Assembly (NCBI GenBank): GCA_902494855.1
Contig: CABUVC010000001.1
Location: forward strand, 1 to 34,175
Length of the DNA: 34,175 nucleotides
Source: an uncultured Collinsella sp.
GTDB lineage: Bacteria; Actinomycetota; Coriobacteriia; Coriobacteriales; Coriobacteriaceae
Direction: 5' to 3'
Within the stretch, counting starts at the first letter, position 1. The number at the start of each line of letters is the position of its first letter. The position numbers and the translations under genes are program-made. Shown here piece by piece: positions 8,837 through 17,526 of this stretch. The notes beneath the pieces were generated by a model. That model ran no database searches. It was given only the letters and a program-made list of their open reading frames with translations, and was not told the origin of the DNA.

Positions 8837-11800
8837 ATGGCGCAGGGGACGTTTGTGCAGGCGCTTCGCAAAGAGGCGGCGTTGAGCGGCACCTTTATGA
8901 AGGGGCGTTCGCTCATGCTCAACGGCGCCGTGCTGTCGATTGAGGACAGCGGCTCGCGCTTCTCCAAAAACGTGACGGTTGAGGGCTCGGTGCGCGGTTC
9001 GCGCGGCGACCTGTACAAGACGCATGTGGCGCTCGACATGGACGAGCACGAGGTGATCGACTACGACTGCGATTGCCCCGCCGCCTATCGTTACCCCGGT
9101 ATGTGCAAACACGCCATCGCCACAGCGCTGGCATACCTGGACGCCAGCGGCATTGAGCCTGTTGAGGGGCTGCGCACACCGGTTCGCACGTTTACGGCGC
9201 AGCCGAAACAGCCCGTTCGCACCGCGCCCAAAGCGCCGGCCGTCAACCCCAACTTTCCCTTTCCGGCGCCCGTCCCCACGAGCCCCAGCCTCATGGCGGC
9301 ACTCTCCGATCTTTCGGACGCGCGCATGGATGAGCTGGCGAGCATGCGCCGCAAGCTTGCCGGTGCCGTTGATCCCGACGCCCCCAAAGCGGCGTTGGAG
9401 CCCTCGCTGGTGCCGTACTACAATCCACTGTTTGCCGACCGCTTTAGCTGGGCGCTCGAGTTCCGCATTCGCTGCGGTTCGGTGTCCTACGTGGTCAAGG
9501 ATATCGACGGCATGGCCGACGCCTATGTCCGAGGCGGCACCTTCTCGTACGGCAAGAAGCTCACGTTTGTCCATACGCCCGAAGCCTTCGAAGACGTGTC
9601 GACAAAGCTGCTCAACCTTGTCGTGACGACAGTTGCCTATCTCGATGACATCACAAGCTCGCGTTCGGCGTCGTACGACTTTGCCCGCAGTGGTTTTGTC
9701 GCCGAGCGTCAGTTGCCGCTGTCCGAGCATAGCATCGTATATGTGCTGGACCTGTTGCGCGGCCAGACCATCTCTTTTGAGCCCGCCTGGTCGCGGGGGA
9801 CGACGATGCATCGCACCTATGACGTGGCGGTTGAGATGCCTCCGGAAGGGGAGGACGAGGCGCTGTCTGAGCGCCCACCGCTCCTTGCCGCCAAAATCGC
9901 GCCGGCGGCTGGTGGCAGCTACGATCTACGCCTGCCGGCCGATGCATACTGCTTTGCTTCGGGCGACGTTGCCTATCTGGTCGACACCCGCCGTGCGCGC
10001 CGCGCCGATGTAGCGTTTGCCCAGCATGCGGCGCCGTTCCTATCGCGCTTACTGCCCTGTCGCACGCCGATCCATATCGCTGTCGACCAGGTGGGGGAGT
10101 TCTGTCGTATGGCGCTGCCCATTTTGCGCGACTATACCGACCTTACCGCGCCCGCCGCGCTCGATACCGTGGCGCCCGAGCCGAGCTTTGCTATGGCGAT
10201 CGGCGTCGACGATGGGCTTGTGACCTGCAAAATTACGGTTGCCTACGGCGACTGGTCGGCAGATCTCTTTAGCCTGGGCGCTCCGGGCAGCCCCTTCGAA
10301 GAGCAACGCCCCGGCGTGCCGCCCCGCGACGAGGTGGCAGAGTTTCGTGTTATGGACACGGCGGCCCTGTACTTCGATTTCTACGAGGGCGGTCTGGCGT
10401 TTGAGGAGCGCGATGACGAGAGCTTGTTCTGCCTGCTGACCGAGGGCCTGTCCGCCCTGTCCGAGCTGGGTGAGGTTATGCTCAGCGACCGTCTGCGCCA
10501 GATTTCGGTGCGACCCGCGCCCAAGCTCTCGGTTCGTGCGACCGTCAAGAGCAATCTGCTCGACGTCGAACTGGGCGCGAGCGGCCTTTCGGCGTCAGAC
10601 CTTGCCATCTACCTCGACTCCTACAAGCGTCACCAGACGTTTGCGCGCCTTACGTCCGGCGACATCATTCGTTTGGACGAGGGTGCCCGAGCCGCGTTTG
10701 GCCTTGCCGAGGATCTGGGGGTCGATGCTGTTGACCTGCTCGACGGCGTGTCGCTTCCCGCGTCGAGCACCCTGTTCGTCGATAGCATGCTCGCGCGCAC
10801 GCCCGCGCTCGAGGCCGATCGCGACGCTGCGTTCCGCCGTACCGTCGAGCGTCTGGACACGCTCGGCAAGATGGACTTTACGGTGCCGGCATCGCTCAAG
10901 GCAACGATGCGCGGCTACCAGGTCGACGGATACCAGTGGCTCGGCTCGCTCGAACACCTGGGCCTTGGCGGCATCTTGGCCGACGACATGGGCCTGGGCA
11001 AAACGCTGCAGATGATCGCGCATATCCTGGCGCGCGTGGAAGCGGGGGACATTAAGCCCACGCTTGTGGTGTGCCCTGCGTCGCTCGTGTACAACTGGAC
11101 TGCCGAGCTGGAGCGCTTCGCCCCGTCGCTCGATGTGTGCGCCATCGTGGGCGCCAAGGCCCAGCGTCGCGTGCAAATCGCCGGCGTGGCCGAGCATAAC
11201 GTGGTCGTGACGTCGTATGACCTTATGCGGCGCGATATCGACGAGTACGTCGAGCAGGACTTTGCCCGCGTGGTACTCGATGAGGCCCAGTACATTAAAA
11301 ACCCGCTCACCCAGGTGGCGCGTGCCACCAAGCGCCTGCCGGCCGGCGTGCGCTTTGCCCTGACGGGCACGCCCATCGAAAACCGCCTATCCGAGCTCTG
11401 GAGCATCTTCGACTTTTTGATGCCGGGCCTACTTGGCACGCGCGAGTCGTTTGCCAAGCGCTTCGAAAGCCCGGTCGAGCATGCCGAGGGCGACAGTGCC
11501 GCTCGCCTGCAAGCGCTCGTGTCGCCGTTTGTGCTGCGCCGTGTCAAGGAAGACGTGGTGGCCGACCTGCCCGAGAAGATCGAGGATACGGTCATGGCGC
11601 AGCTCACCGGCGAGCAGCGCAAGCTCTACCTGGCCAACCAGGACCGTATCGCCCAACAGGTGCAGCACCGCGAGTCATCCGAGTTTAAGAAAGACAAGCT
11701 CAAGGTGCTCGCCGAGCTCACCAAGCTGCGCCAGATCTGCTGCGACCCGCGTCTACACTACGAGGATTACAAGGCGGGGAGCGCCAAGCTCGATACGTGC

Positions 11801-12301
11801 ATGGAGCTCGTGCACGGCGCACTCGACGGCGGACATCGCATCCTATTGTTCAGCCAGTTTACGGGTATGCTCGATATTATCGGTAAGCGCTTGGCCAAGG
11901 AGGACATCGCCTTCCTTAAGCTCACGGGCGCTTCGTCTAAGGAGAGCCGCGCCAAGATGGTCGCGCAGTTCCAAGCGGGCGAGGTTCCGGTCTTTTTGAT
12001 TTCGCTCAAGGCGGGCGGCGTGGGCCTTAACCTGACGGCGGCCGATGTGGTCATTCACTACGACCCGTGGTGGAACGTGGCCGCGCAGGACCAGGCGACC
12101 GACCGCGCGCATCGTATTGGTCAGCAGCATACCGTGACCGTGTACAAGCTCATCGCCAAGGACACGATCGAGGAGCGCATTATGCAGATGCAGGAGTCCA
12201 AGCGCGACCTGGTCAACAGCGTGCTCGGCGGCGACGGCATCTCGTCGGCGTTGTTTACCCGCGAAGATGTTCTGGCGCTGCTGGGCGGCGACGGGCGCTA
12301 G
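8837..12301 (+). CDS. SWIM zinc-finger SNF2-family helicase-like ATPase
   Basis: A 1154-residue DNA-dependent ATPase of the bacterial SWI2/SNF2 group (RapA/HelZ-like), thought to remodel protein-nucleic acid complexes. The ATG at 8837 was chosen because GGAGG ends 5 nt upstream; an earlier TTG overlaps that site. The N-terminus carries a SWIM finger with ligands C78, C80, C90 and H92. A long middle region (about 150-690) has no motif I recognise. The ATPase follows: DDMGLGKT Walker A (716-723), VCPASLVYNW, DEAQ Walker B (815-818), LTGTPIENR, then the second RecA lobe with LFSQF, SLKAGGVGLNLT and DRAHRIGQ, ending in LLGGDGR. All ATPase motifs look intact. It stands alone; the gene before is dnaE beyond a repeat, and the gene after has its own Shine-Dalgarno sequence. 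Confidence 0.93.
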   Translation: MAQGTFVQALRKEAALSGTFMKGRSLMLNGAVLSIEDSGSRFSKNVTVEGSVRGSRGDLYKTHVALDMDEHEVIDYDCDCPAAYRYPGMCKHAIATALAYLDASGIEPVEGLRTPVRTFTAQPKQPVRTAPKAPAVNPNFPFPAPVPTSPSLMAALSDLSDARMDELASMRRKLAGAVDPDAPKAALEPSLVPYYNPLFADRFSWALEFRIRCGSVSYVVKDIDGMADAYVRGGTFSYGKKLTFVHTPEAFEDVSTKLLNLVVTTVAYLDDITSSRSASYDFARSGFVAERQLPLSEHSIVYVLDLLRGQTISFEPAWSRGTTMHRTYDVAVEMPPEGEDEALSERPPLLAAKIAPAAGGSYDLRLPADAYCFASGDVAYLVDTRRARRADVAFAQHAAPFLSRLLPCRTPIHIAVDQVGEFCRMALPILRDYTDLTAPAALDTVAPEPSFAMAIGVDDGLVTCKITVAYGDWSADLFSLGAPGSPFEEQRPGVPPRDEVAEFRVMDTAALYFDFYEGGLAFEERDDESLFCLLTEGLSALSELGEVMLSDRLRQISVRPAPKLSVRATVKSNLLDVELGASGLSASDLAIYLDSYKRHQTFARLTSGDIIRLDEGARAAFGLAEDLGVDAVDLLDGVSLPASSTLFVDSMLARTPALEADRDAAFRRTVERLDTLGKMDFTVPASLKATMRGYQVDGYQWLGSLEHLGLGGILADDMGLGKTLQMIAHILARVEAGDIKPTLVVCPASLVYNWTAELERFAPSLDVCAIVGAKAQRRVQIAGVAEHNVVVTSYDLMRRDIDEYVEQDFARVVLDEAQYIKNPLTQVARATKRLPAGVRFALTGTPIENRLSELWSIFDFLMPGLLGTRESFAKRFESPVEHAEGDSAARLQALVSPFVLRRVKEDVVADLPEKIEDTVMAQLTGEQRKLYLANQDRIAQQVQHRESSEFKKDKLKVLAELTKLRQICCDPRLHYEDYKAGSAKLDTCMELVHGALDGGHRILLFSQFTGMLDIIGKRLAKEDIAFLKLTGASSKESRAKMVAQFQAGEVPVFLISLKAGGVGLNLTAADVVIHYDPWWNVAAQDQATDRAHRIGQQHTVTVYKLIAKDTIEERIMQMQESKRDLVNSVLGGDGISSALFTREDVLALLGGDGR

Positions 12302-12466
12302 CCGCGCGCGGGGTGGGACTGCTGGAGTGGGCAGGACGGTCGACGCATTTTGGCCCGACCGCTTGCCTGATCCGTTATGTGTTCATTTGCAATGCCGTGG
12401 ATGGTTTGTCTGCCTTTGGGCATAAGAACCATCGAGAACATTGGCACATCAGCAAAGGAGAACATC

Positions 12467-12829
12467 ATGGCGAAATTCTTTAAGGACCCCGACGGCAAGC
12501 TCATCGCTGCCCTTGGCGACGGCGTTGCGACCCCTGCCGGTTGCACGGAGCTGACTGCAAACACTGAGGACGCGGCGCACGAGAAGCACGTGCCTGTTGT
12601 CGAGACCGAGCGTGACGGTCACGTGATTCGCGCACGCGTTGGCTCGGTCGAGCACCCCAGCCTGCCCGAGCACTACATTGAGTGGATCGCCCTTGAGGCC
12701 GAGGGCCGCTTAGAGGTCCATTACCTTGAGCCCGGCATGAAACCCGCGACGTTTTTCGCGGGCGGCTCCAAGACCGGTACCGTCTATGCCTACTGCAACC
12801 TGCACGGGCTGTGGTCCGCGACATTCTAG
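12467..12829 (+). CDS. Superoxide reductase (neelaredoxin/desulfoferrodoxin center II type)
   Basis: A 120-residue protein matching the catalytic domain of superoxide reductases, which reduce superoxide to peroxide in the cytoplasm of anaerobes without making O2. Visible signature: E39-K40-H41 (EKHVP), H63, H69 (HPSLPEHYIEW), C110 and H113 (CNLHGLW), giving the His4-Cys iron site plus the Glu-Lys pair used in catalysis. The spacing H63-H69 and C110-H113 matches known enzymes. The N-terminal desulforedoxin domain (paired CxxC Fe center I) is absent; residues 1-35 contain only C26. The start ATG follows AAAGGAG with suitable spacing; longer in-frame extensions upstream have no support. A hairpin terminator follows. 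Confidence 0.88.
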   Translation: MAKFFKDPDGKLIAALGDGVATPAGCTELTANTEDAAHEKHVPVVETERDGHVIRARVGSVEHPSLPEHYIEWIALEAEGRLEVHYLEPGMKPATFFAGGSKTGTVYAYCNLHGLWSATF

Positions 12830-12874
12830 GAGCGCGCCCCCGCTCGGGGTATCATAGCTAGCATATGCACATGC

Positions 12875-12907
12875 AAGCGCCGACTGCATTATGCGGCCGG
12901 CGCTTTT
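12875..12907 (+). terminator. Intrinsic terminator after superoxide reductase gene
   Basis: An 8-bp stem (AAGCGCCG paired with CGGCGCTT) with a 15-nt loop ends in TTTT. It lies 46 nt after the stop at 12829 and 40 nt before the next start, so it could also act in the 5' leader of the NadE-like gene: a possible -10 (TATCAT, 12850) lies just upstream of it. Confidence 0.6.
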
Positions 12908-12946
12908 ACTACGATTTCGATGGTTTACGACGGAAAGGGCTGAGCC

Positions 12947-14932
12947 ATGAAGCTCGCGCTTGCACAGATCGATATGCGCCTGGGTGATATTGAGGGCATT
13001 TGCGGCCGCATCGAGGACCAGGCTCGTCTGGCCCACGAGCGCGGGGCGCGCGTGCTGTGCGTTCCGGCTCCGCTCTTTATGGGCGCCATGCCCGGTGGCC
13101 TGGTGGGCGCTGCCGACTTTGAGCACGACATGCTTGCCGGCTTGACTGGTGTCGCCGAGCGTATCCAGGAGCTTGACATGATCTGCATCGTGCCCGCGGC
13201 GGTTTCGTTTGAGGGCCAGCCGCTGCTCGACTACATGATGCTCAAGGACGGTCATGTGGTGCCGGCGCGTTCGAGCATTGCCCTGCAGCGTGGCGAGAAC
13301 AGCGACACGCGTTGGGCGCCGCCGGTGTTCGACGTGGACGGCGTGCGCATCGCCGTGATTTTTGACTTGGACCGCGAACTCGAGATGTTGCCGACCGGTG
13401 TTGACCTCATTGCGTATTTCCAATTCAACGCGTTTGACATGACCGACCGCGAGACTGCTGCCATTGCCGCCGTTCGCAGCGGCGCCTACCGCAAGATCGC
13501 ATCCAAGCGCAGCGTGTGGTTTGCCTGCATAGCGCCGGTCGGCGCCTATGACGAGTCGGTGTATACCGGCGGTTCGTTTGTGCTCGACGACTGCGGCCGC
13601 GTGGTGGCCCAAGCGCCGTGTTTTGAGGAGAGCCTACTGGTTCAGGAGATCCAGCGCGGTGTGATGCTCGATGCCCTGGAAGACCACGAGCTGCCCGAGT
13701 TTCGCTCCGAGGAATGGCTGTGGCAGGCGCTGGTGCTTGCCGTTCGCGATAACGCCCGCGCCCGCGGTGCGTCGCGCGCCGTGGTGGCGCTCGAGGGCGA
13801 CTTGCCGTCGTCTTTGCTGGCGGCGCTGGCCGTCGACGCTCTGGGCCCGCGCAATGTGATTGGCCTGGTGCTGGGGCGCAACCGTATCTTTACTCCGGCG
13901 CAGGAAGAGGCCGAGGCTGCCCGCTGTGCCGCCGTCCGCGCCATCGCCGAGCGTTTACACATTCGCACTGTCGAGCGCGATGCACCGGATGCGGCGCGCG
14001 TGCTCGATCGCGACGTGTCGGCGGGCGATGCCGAGCGCCTGCGCTCGCGCACGCTGGGCCTGATGCTGGAGGATACGGCGCTCGAGCTGGGTGCGATGGC
14101 GCTGAGCCCGCTGTCCAAAACCGAGTACGCGCTGGCGGCGCCGGCGCTTTGCGGCGGCTACCAGGGCGACTTTGCGCCCTTTGGCGATGTGTACCTGTCG
14201 ACGCTTGAGTTTGTGGCGCGTGTGCGCAACCGCACGTCTGCCGTGGTGCCCCAAGAGCTCGTGACGCTCAACGCAGTGGAAGATTGTATGGAGCGCGTGC
14301 TGGCGCAGGCGCTCTCGACGCTCGACGGTCCGGTCGATATGCTCGACCGTGCGGCACAGCTGCTCGGCGGGCTTGAGCCGGGTGAGGTCGATGGCGCGCT
14401 CGAGGCGCACGTGGACCGCAATCGATCTTTCGACGACATCCCGATGGCCGCTGGCAAGCCCGAGGCCTGCTCGCTGCTGCTGATGCTCGTTCGACAGGGT
14501 GAGGCTGCCCGCCGCATGTTGCCGATGGCGCCGATCGTCTCGGCCCGTTCGTTTGCCGAGCGTGCCTGGCCGTATATGCTCGCGTGGTCCGACCTGGGGC
14601 TTAACGGCAAGGAGCGTATGACGGTCGATTCGCTGGCGCGCGCCGAGGTGCGCCGTTTTGCTGACGAGGATACGAGCGAGCGCGTGCGAAACGAGATGAT
14701 GGGCGTGCTGGGCGAGCTACTGGGTATTTCGCCCGAGCAAATTGAGGAGCTGCGCTCTGAGGACGGTCAGCGTCGTTTACACGAGGGAATGAAAAAGTTC
14801 GAGGGCGAGGTTCAGGACGCCATCGATAAGATGATGGGCGGCCAGGGTGGCCCGCAGGGTGGGCCCCAGGGTGGCCCGATGCCGCATCCGCCGGTTGATC
14901 CCCGACAATTTCCGTTCTTCTCTCAGAACTAG
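12947..14932 (+). CDS. NadE-like (nitrilase + NAD synthetase fold) protein with degenerate active sites
   Basis: A 661-residue protein with the domain order of glutamine-dependent NAD+ synthetase: nitrilase-type amidase (about 1-255), then an ATP-pyrophosphatase-like domain (about 256-455). It would be annotated as NadE by similarity, but the catalytic residues are not there. In the amidase triad the Glu position is A41 (VPAPLFMG instead of FPEL...G), the Cys position is D140 (RIAVIFDLD instead of RIGVxICED), and the Lys region reads ARSSIAL instead of pKxxLPN. The PP-loop SGGIDSxL is replaced by EGDLPSSL (283-290). The backbone around these sites (AVDALGPRNV, FAPFGDVYLSTLEF) is still NadE-like. 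A C-terminal addition of about 200 residues ends in GGPQGG repeats and a Pro-rich tail. The frame is uninterrupted with normal codon use, so a maintained pseudoenzyme is more likely than decay. Its role is unknown. Confidence 0.8.
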   Translation: MKLALAQIDMRLGDIEGICGRIEDQARLAHERGARVLCVPAPLFMGAMPGGLVGAADFEHDMLAGLTGVAERIQELDMICIVPAAVSFEGQPLLDYMMLKDGHVVPARSSIALQRGENSDTRWAPPVFDVDGVRIAVIFDLDRELEMLPTGVDLIAYFQFNAFDMTDRETAAIAAVRSGAYRKIASKRSVWFACIAPVGAYDESVYTGGSFVLDDCGRVVAQAPCFEESLLVQEIQRGVMLDALEDHELPEFRSEEWLWQALVLAVRDNARARGASRAVVALEGDLPSSLLAALAVDALGPRNVIGLVLGRNRIFTPAQEEAEAARCAAVRAIAERLHIRTVERDAPDAARVLDRDVSAGDAERLRSRTLGLMLEDTALELGAMALSPLSKTEYALAAPALCGGYQGDFAPFGDVYLSTLEFVARVRNRTSAVVPQELVTLNAVEDCMERVLAQALSTLDGPVDMLDRAAQLLGGLEPGEVDGALEAHVDRNRSFDDIPMAAGKPEACSLLLMLVRQGEAARRMLPMAPIVSARSFAERAWPYMLAWSDLGLNGKERMTVDSLARAEVRRFADEDTSERVRNEMMGVLGELLGISPEQIEELRSEDGQRRLHEGMKKFEGEVQDAIDKMMGGQGGPQGGPQGGPMPHPPVDPRQFPFFSQN

Positions 14933-14940
14933 GTCGCTGC

Positions 14941-15037
14941 GCGCCCGCCAGAGCGGCAATCTGCCTTTCAATCGTCGGACATGACCGCCAGGTCAATGCC
15001 CTCCTCTTTCAAGGCACCTTGCCGCTCTGGCGGGCGC
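14941..15037. repeat. Inverted repeat flanking a 59-bp spacer
   Basis: Arms 14941-14959 and 15019-15037 are perfect 19-bp reverse complements (GCGCCCGCCAGAGCGGCAA and its complement); weaker complementarity continues inward (CTGCCTTTCA against TCAAGGCAC). The spacer holds a small hairpin (TGACC ... GGTCA). It starts 8 nt after the stop of the NadE-like gene and precedes the ruvC promoter. It may act as a transcription end, but there is no U-tract; the architecture is again REP-pair-like. Confidence 0.7.
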
Positions 15038-15073
15038 TCGCTTGCGTATACTCAACCTACAATTCGATCTCGG

Positions 15074-15104
15074 CTGACTTATAGGGCTAGCGTTGTGTTA
15101 TTCT
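15074..15104 (+). promoter_or_regulatory. Candidate ruvCAB promoter (extended -10)
   Basis: TGTTATTCT at 15096-15104 is an extended -10 (TGn-TATTCT). A weak -35-like CTGACT lies at 15074 with a 19-nt spacer. The predicted start near 15111 gives a leader of about 60 nt before the TTG of ruvC. Confidence 0.45.
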
Positions 15105-15173
15105 AGAACAGACGTTCGTGAATGATGCGCGGGGCCTTGTCTTGCGCTGTGCTTGTGGCGAGGGGAGGTCGGC

Positions 15174-15695
15174 TTGGTTATCTTGGGCATTGACCCCGGT
15201 TTGGCTCATACGGGTTGGGGGATTATCGAGGAGCGGCGTGGCGAGGTTCGCTGCCGTGCCTATGGCTGCATCGAGACCAGTGCCGGAAGTCCGCTCGCGG
15301 TGCGCCTGTCGCATATCGCCCATGACCTTAAGGATGTCGTTGAGCGTTATCGACCCGACACGGCTGCTGTCGAGAGCATCTACTTTGGCGCCAACGTTCG
15401 TTCGGCCATCCCCACGGCGCATGCCCGCGGTGCTGCACTCGTCGCACTTTCGGAATGCGCGCTCGAGATTGGCGAGTACACGCCCATGCAGATCAAACAG
15501 GCTGTGGTGGGCACTGGCGCCGCGGACAAGCGGCAGGTCGCCTACATGGTACGCACACTCACACAGCTCGATCACGACCCGCATCCCGACCATGCCGCCG
15601 ATGCCCTGGCCTGCGCCATCTGCCACGTAAACCTCAGCCGCACCCGCGCCCTCACCGGTGGCGAGTTCTATCAACAGAGAGGAACCGGATACTGA
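15174..15695 (+). CDS. ruvC: Holliday junction endonuclease RuvC
   Basis: Resolvase that cuts four-way junctions as a dimer, guided by RuvAB. The chosen start is TTG at 15174, 5 nt after GGGGAGG, which gives 173 residues, the usual RuvC length; the upstream TTG at 15153 would overlap poorly with the ribosome binding site. The catalytic acidic residues are visible: D7 in ILGIDPG, the Glu in AAVESIYF, and the Asp pair in HPDHAADAL near the C-terminus. The stop overlaps the ruvA start by one base (TGATG), so translation is coupled. Confidence 0.95.
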   Translation: MVILGIDPGLAHTGWGIIEERRGEVRCRAYGCIETSAGSPLAVRLSHIAHDLKDVVERYRPDTAAVESIYFGANVRSAIPTAHARGAALVALSECALEIGEYTPMQIKQAVVGTGAADKRQVAYMVRTLTQLDHDPHPDHAADALACAICHVNLSRTRALTGGEFYQQRGTGY

Positions 15696-16315
15696 TGATT
15701 TCCCAGCTCCACGGAACGCTTGTCGAGGCCACGATGAGCTCTGCTGTCGTCGATGTGTCGGGCGTTGGCTTTGAGCTCGGCATCTCGGGCAGCACTGCGG
15801 CCACGTTGCCGACGCCCGGTGGCGAGGTCTGCCTCTACACGCGTATGCAGGTGCGCGAGGACGCCATGACACTTTTCGGTTTTTCCTCAAAGGATGAGCG
15901 CATGATGTTCGACCGGCTCGTGTCCGTTTCGGGCGTTGGCCCGCGCCTGGCGCTTGCCGTGCTTTCCACCTATACCGTGGGGCAGCTGTATTCGCTGGTG
16001 ATGGCCGAGGACGACAAGGGCATGGCCAAGGTACCCGGTGTGGGCAAAAAGACAGCTCAGCGCCTGATCCTGGAACTCAAGAGCACCTTTGCCAAGGATA
16101 AGGGCTTTGTGCCGGTCGACGTGATTCCCGGACAGGTTGCGATGCCCGTGCCCGCTGCCGCTCCCTCGGTGATCGATGATGCTCGTGCGGCGCTCCTTTC
16201 CATGGGCTTTAGCCCGCAGGAGACCGATGTTGCCCTGAGCGGGTATGATGGGCAGAATATGCGTGTCGAGGATCTGCTCGGCGCGGCGCTTAAGCGACTC
16301 GGAATGGATGCGTGA
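15695..16315 (+). CDS. ruvA: Holliday junction DNA helicase subunit RuvA
   Basis: A 206-residue junction-binding protein that forms tetramers on four-way DNA and loads RuvB rings. It begins MISQLHGTLVE (OB-fold domain I), contains two helix-hairpin-helix motifs, SVSGVGPRLAL and KVPGVGKKTAQRLILEL, then a flexible Ala/Pro-rich linker, and ends in the RuvB-binding domain III (ARAALLSMGFSPQE ... LLGAALKRLG). The start ATG shares its A with the TGA of ruvC, and its own TGA overlaps the ruvB ATG, so the three genes form one tightly coupled operon. Confidence 0.95.
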   Translation: MISQLHGTLVEATMSSAVVDVSGVGFELGISGSTAATLPTPGGEVCLYTRMQVREDAMTLFGFSSKDERMMFDRLVSVSGVGPRLALAVLSTYTVGQLYSLVMAEDDKGMAKVPGVGKKTAQRLILELKSTFAKDKGFVPVDVIPGQVAMPVPAAAPSVIDDARAALLSMGFSPQETDVALSGYDGQNMRVEDLLGAALKRLGMDA

Positions 16316-17382
16316 TGTGGGAAGCCGATGACTCTCAGGACTTGTGGGCGACGCCCGGTAACTCGCCGGCGGCATCCATGGCGCACGGCGAGCGCATGGT
16401 GGGCTCGGAGCTGACGGCCGAGGATCTCGATGTCGACCGCACTTTGCGCCCTCAGCGCCTGGACGATTACTGCGGCCAGGAGCACATCAAGCAGAGCCTG
16501 CGCGTGTTGATCGAAGCGGCGCAGAGCCGTGGCGAGACGCTCGACCACGTGATCTTCTCGGGTCCTCCGGGCCTGGGCAAGACCACGCTGGCCACCGTTA
16601 TCGCCAACGAGCTGGGCGCTCAGATCAAGACCACGAGTGGCCCTGCCATCGCGCGCACGGGCGACCTGGCGGCCATCCTTACTAACTTGCAGCCGGGCGA
16701 TGTGCTGTTTATCGACGAGATCCACCGCCTCAACCGTTCGGTCGAGGAGGTCCTGTACCCCGCGATGGAGGACTTTGCCCTCGATATCGTGATTGGCAAG
16801 GGTCCGGCGGCGCGCTCGATTCGCCTGGATATCCCCAAGTTTACGCTGGTGGCGGCAACGACCCGCTCAGGCATGTTGACCGGCCCGTTGCGCGACCGCT
16901 TTGGCATTTCATATCGCCTGGATTACTACACGGTCGAGGAGCTCGCGCAGATTGTGACGCGCTCGGCGACTATCCTGGGCGTGACGATCGACCATCCCAG
17001 TGCACTCGAGATCGGCTCGCGTTCGCGCGGCACGCCACGTCTTGCCAACCGTCTGCTCAAGCGCGTGCGCGATTACGCACAGGTGCGCGGCAACGGCCCC
17101 ATCGAGCTCGATATCTGTCGCCAGGCGCTCGAGTTCTTCGAGATCGACGAGCTCGGTCTGGACTGGATGGATATTCGCATTTTGGAGACGCTCGCCAAGA
17201 CGTTCTCCGGTCGCGCCGTGGGACTTACGACCCTTGCCAGCGCGGTGGGCGAGGACCCGGGCACGCTCGAGGATGTCTATGAGCCCTATTTGCTGCAGTG
17301 CGGATTGATGATTCGTACGCCGCAGGGCCGTCAGGCAACCCTCCGCACCTTTGAGCACCTGGGGATTGAACCTACCGTTTAG
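16315..17382 (+). CDS. ruvB: Holliday junction branch migration ATPase RuvB
   Basis: A 355-residue AAA+ motor that drives branch migration with RuvA. Walker A is GPPGLGKTT (83-91) and Walker B is LFIDEIHR (D134, E135); AATTRSGMLTGPLRDRFG contains sensor 1 and the arginine finger region, and the C-terminal winged helix includes the DIRILETL helix and PYLLQCGLMIRTPQGR. The ATG at 16315 overlaps the ruvA stop by one base; a GTG one codon earlier is the only near alternative. It carries an N-terminal extension of about 25 residues before the conserved LRPQRLDDYCGQ. No clear terminator follows; the next gene has its own promoter. Confidence 0.96.
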   Translation: MWEADDSQDLWATPGNSPAASMAHGERMVGSELTAEDLDVDRTLRPQRLDDYCGQEHIKQSLRVLIEAAQSRGETLDHVIFSGPPGLGKTTLATVIANELGAQIKTTSGPAIARTGDLAAILTNLQPGDVLFIDEIHRLNRSVEEVLYPAMEDFALDIVIGKGPAARSIRLDIPKFTLVAATTRSGMLTGPLRDRFGISYRLDYYTVEELAQIVTRSATILGVTIDHPSALEIGSRSRGTPRLANRLLKRVRDYAQVRGNGPIELDICRQALEFFEIDELGLDWMDIRILETLAKTFSGRAVGLTTLASAVGEDPGTLEDVYEPYLLQCGLMIRTPQGRQATLRTFEHLGIEPTV

Positions 17383-17477
17383 GGCGTTTTGTTTTGGCGG
17401 GCTGTTGGACTATCGCTGGGCATCGGGTAAACATATCGCCGTTCATCGGTTATGGGCGTTTTACTATTGCGCGCCCG

Positions 17478-17486
17478 TGCTATGCT
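17478..17486 (+). promoter_or_regulatory. Extended -10 promoter of fhs
   Basis: TGCTATGCT is an extended -10 element (TGn-TATGCT) placing the transcription start near 17493, 34 nt before the ATG at 17527. It lies downstream of an alternative in-frame ATG at 17452, which argues against that longer start. Confidence 0.55.
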
Positions 17487-17526
17487 GAATTGGTCTTTTT
17501 CTCATTCGGTAACGAAAGGACCGCCC

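Noticed and set aside
12329..12367. Hairpin after the SNF2 gene as a terminator
   Set aside because: The stem is interrupted (GGCA, then CGGTCG with CGACCG) and no T-tract follows, so it is too weak to call.
17452..17526. Longer N-terminus for fhs from an ATG at 17452
   Set aside because: The extended -10 at 17478-17486 lies downstream of that ATG, there is no ribosome binding site for it, and family homology begins at 17527.
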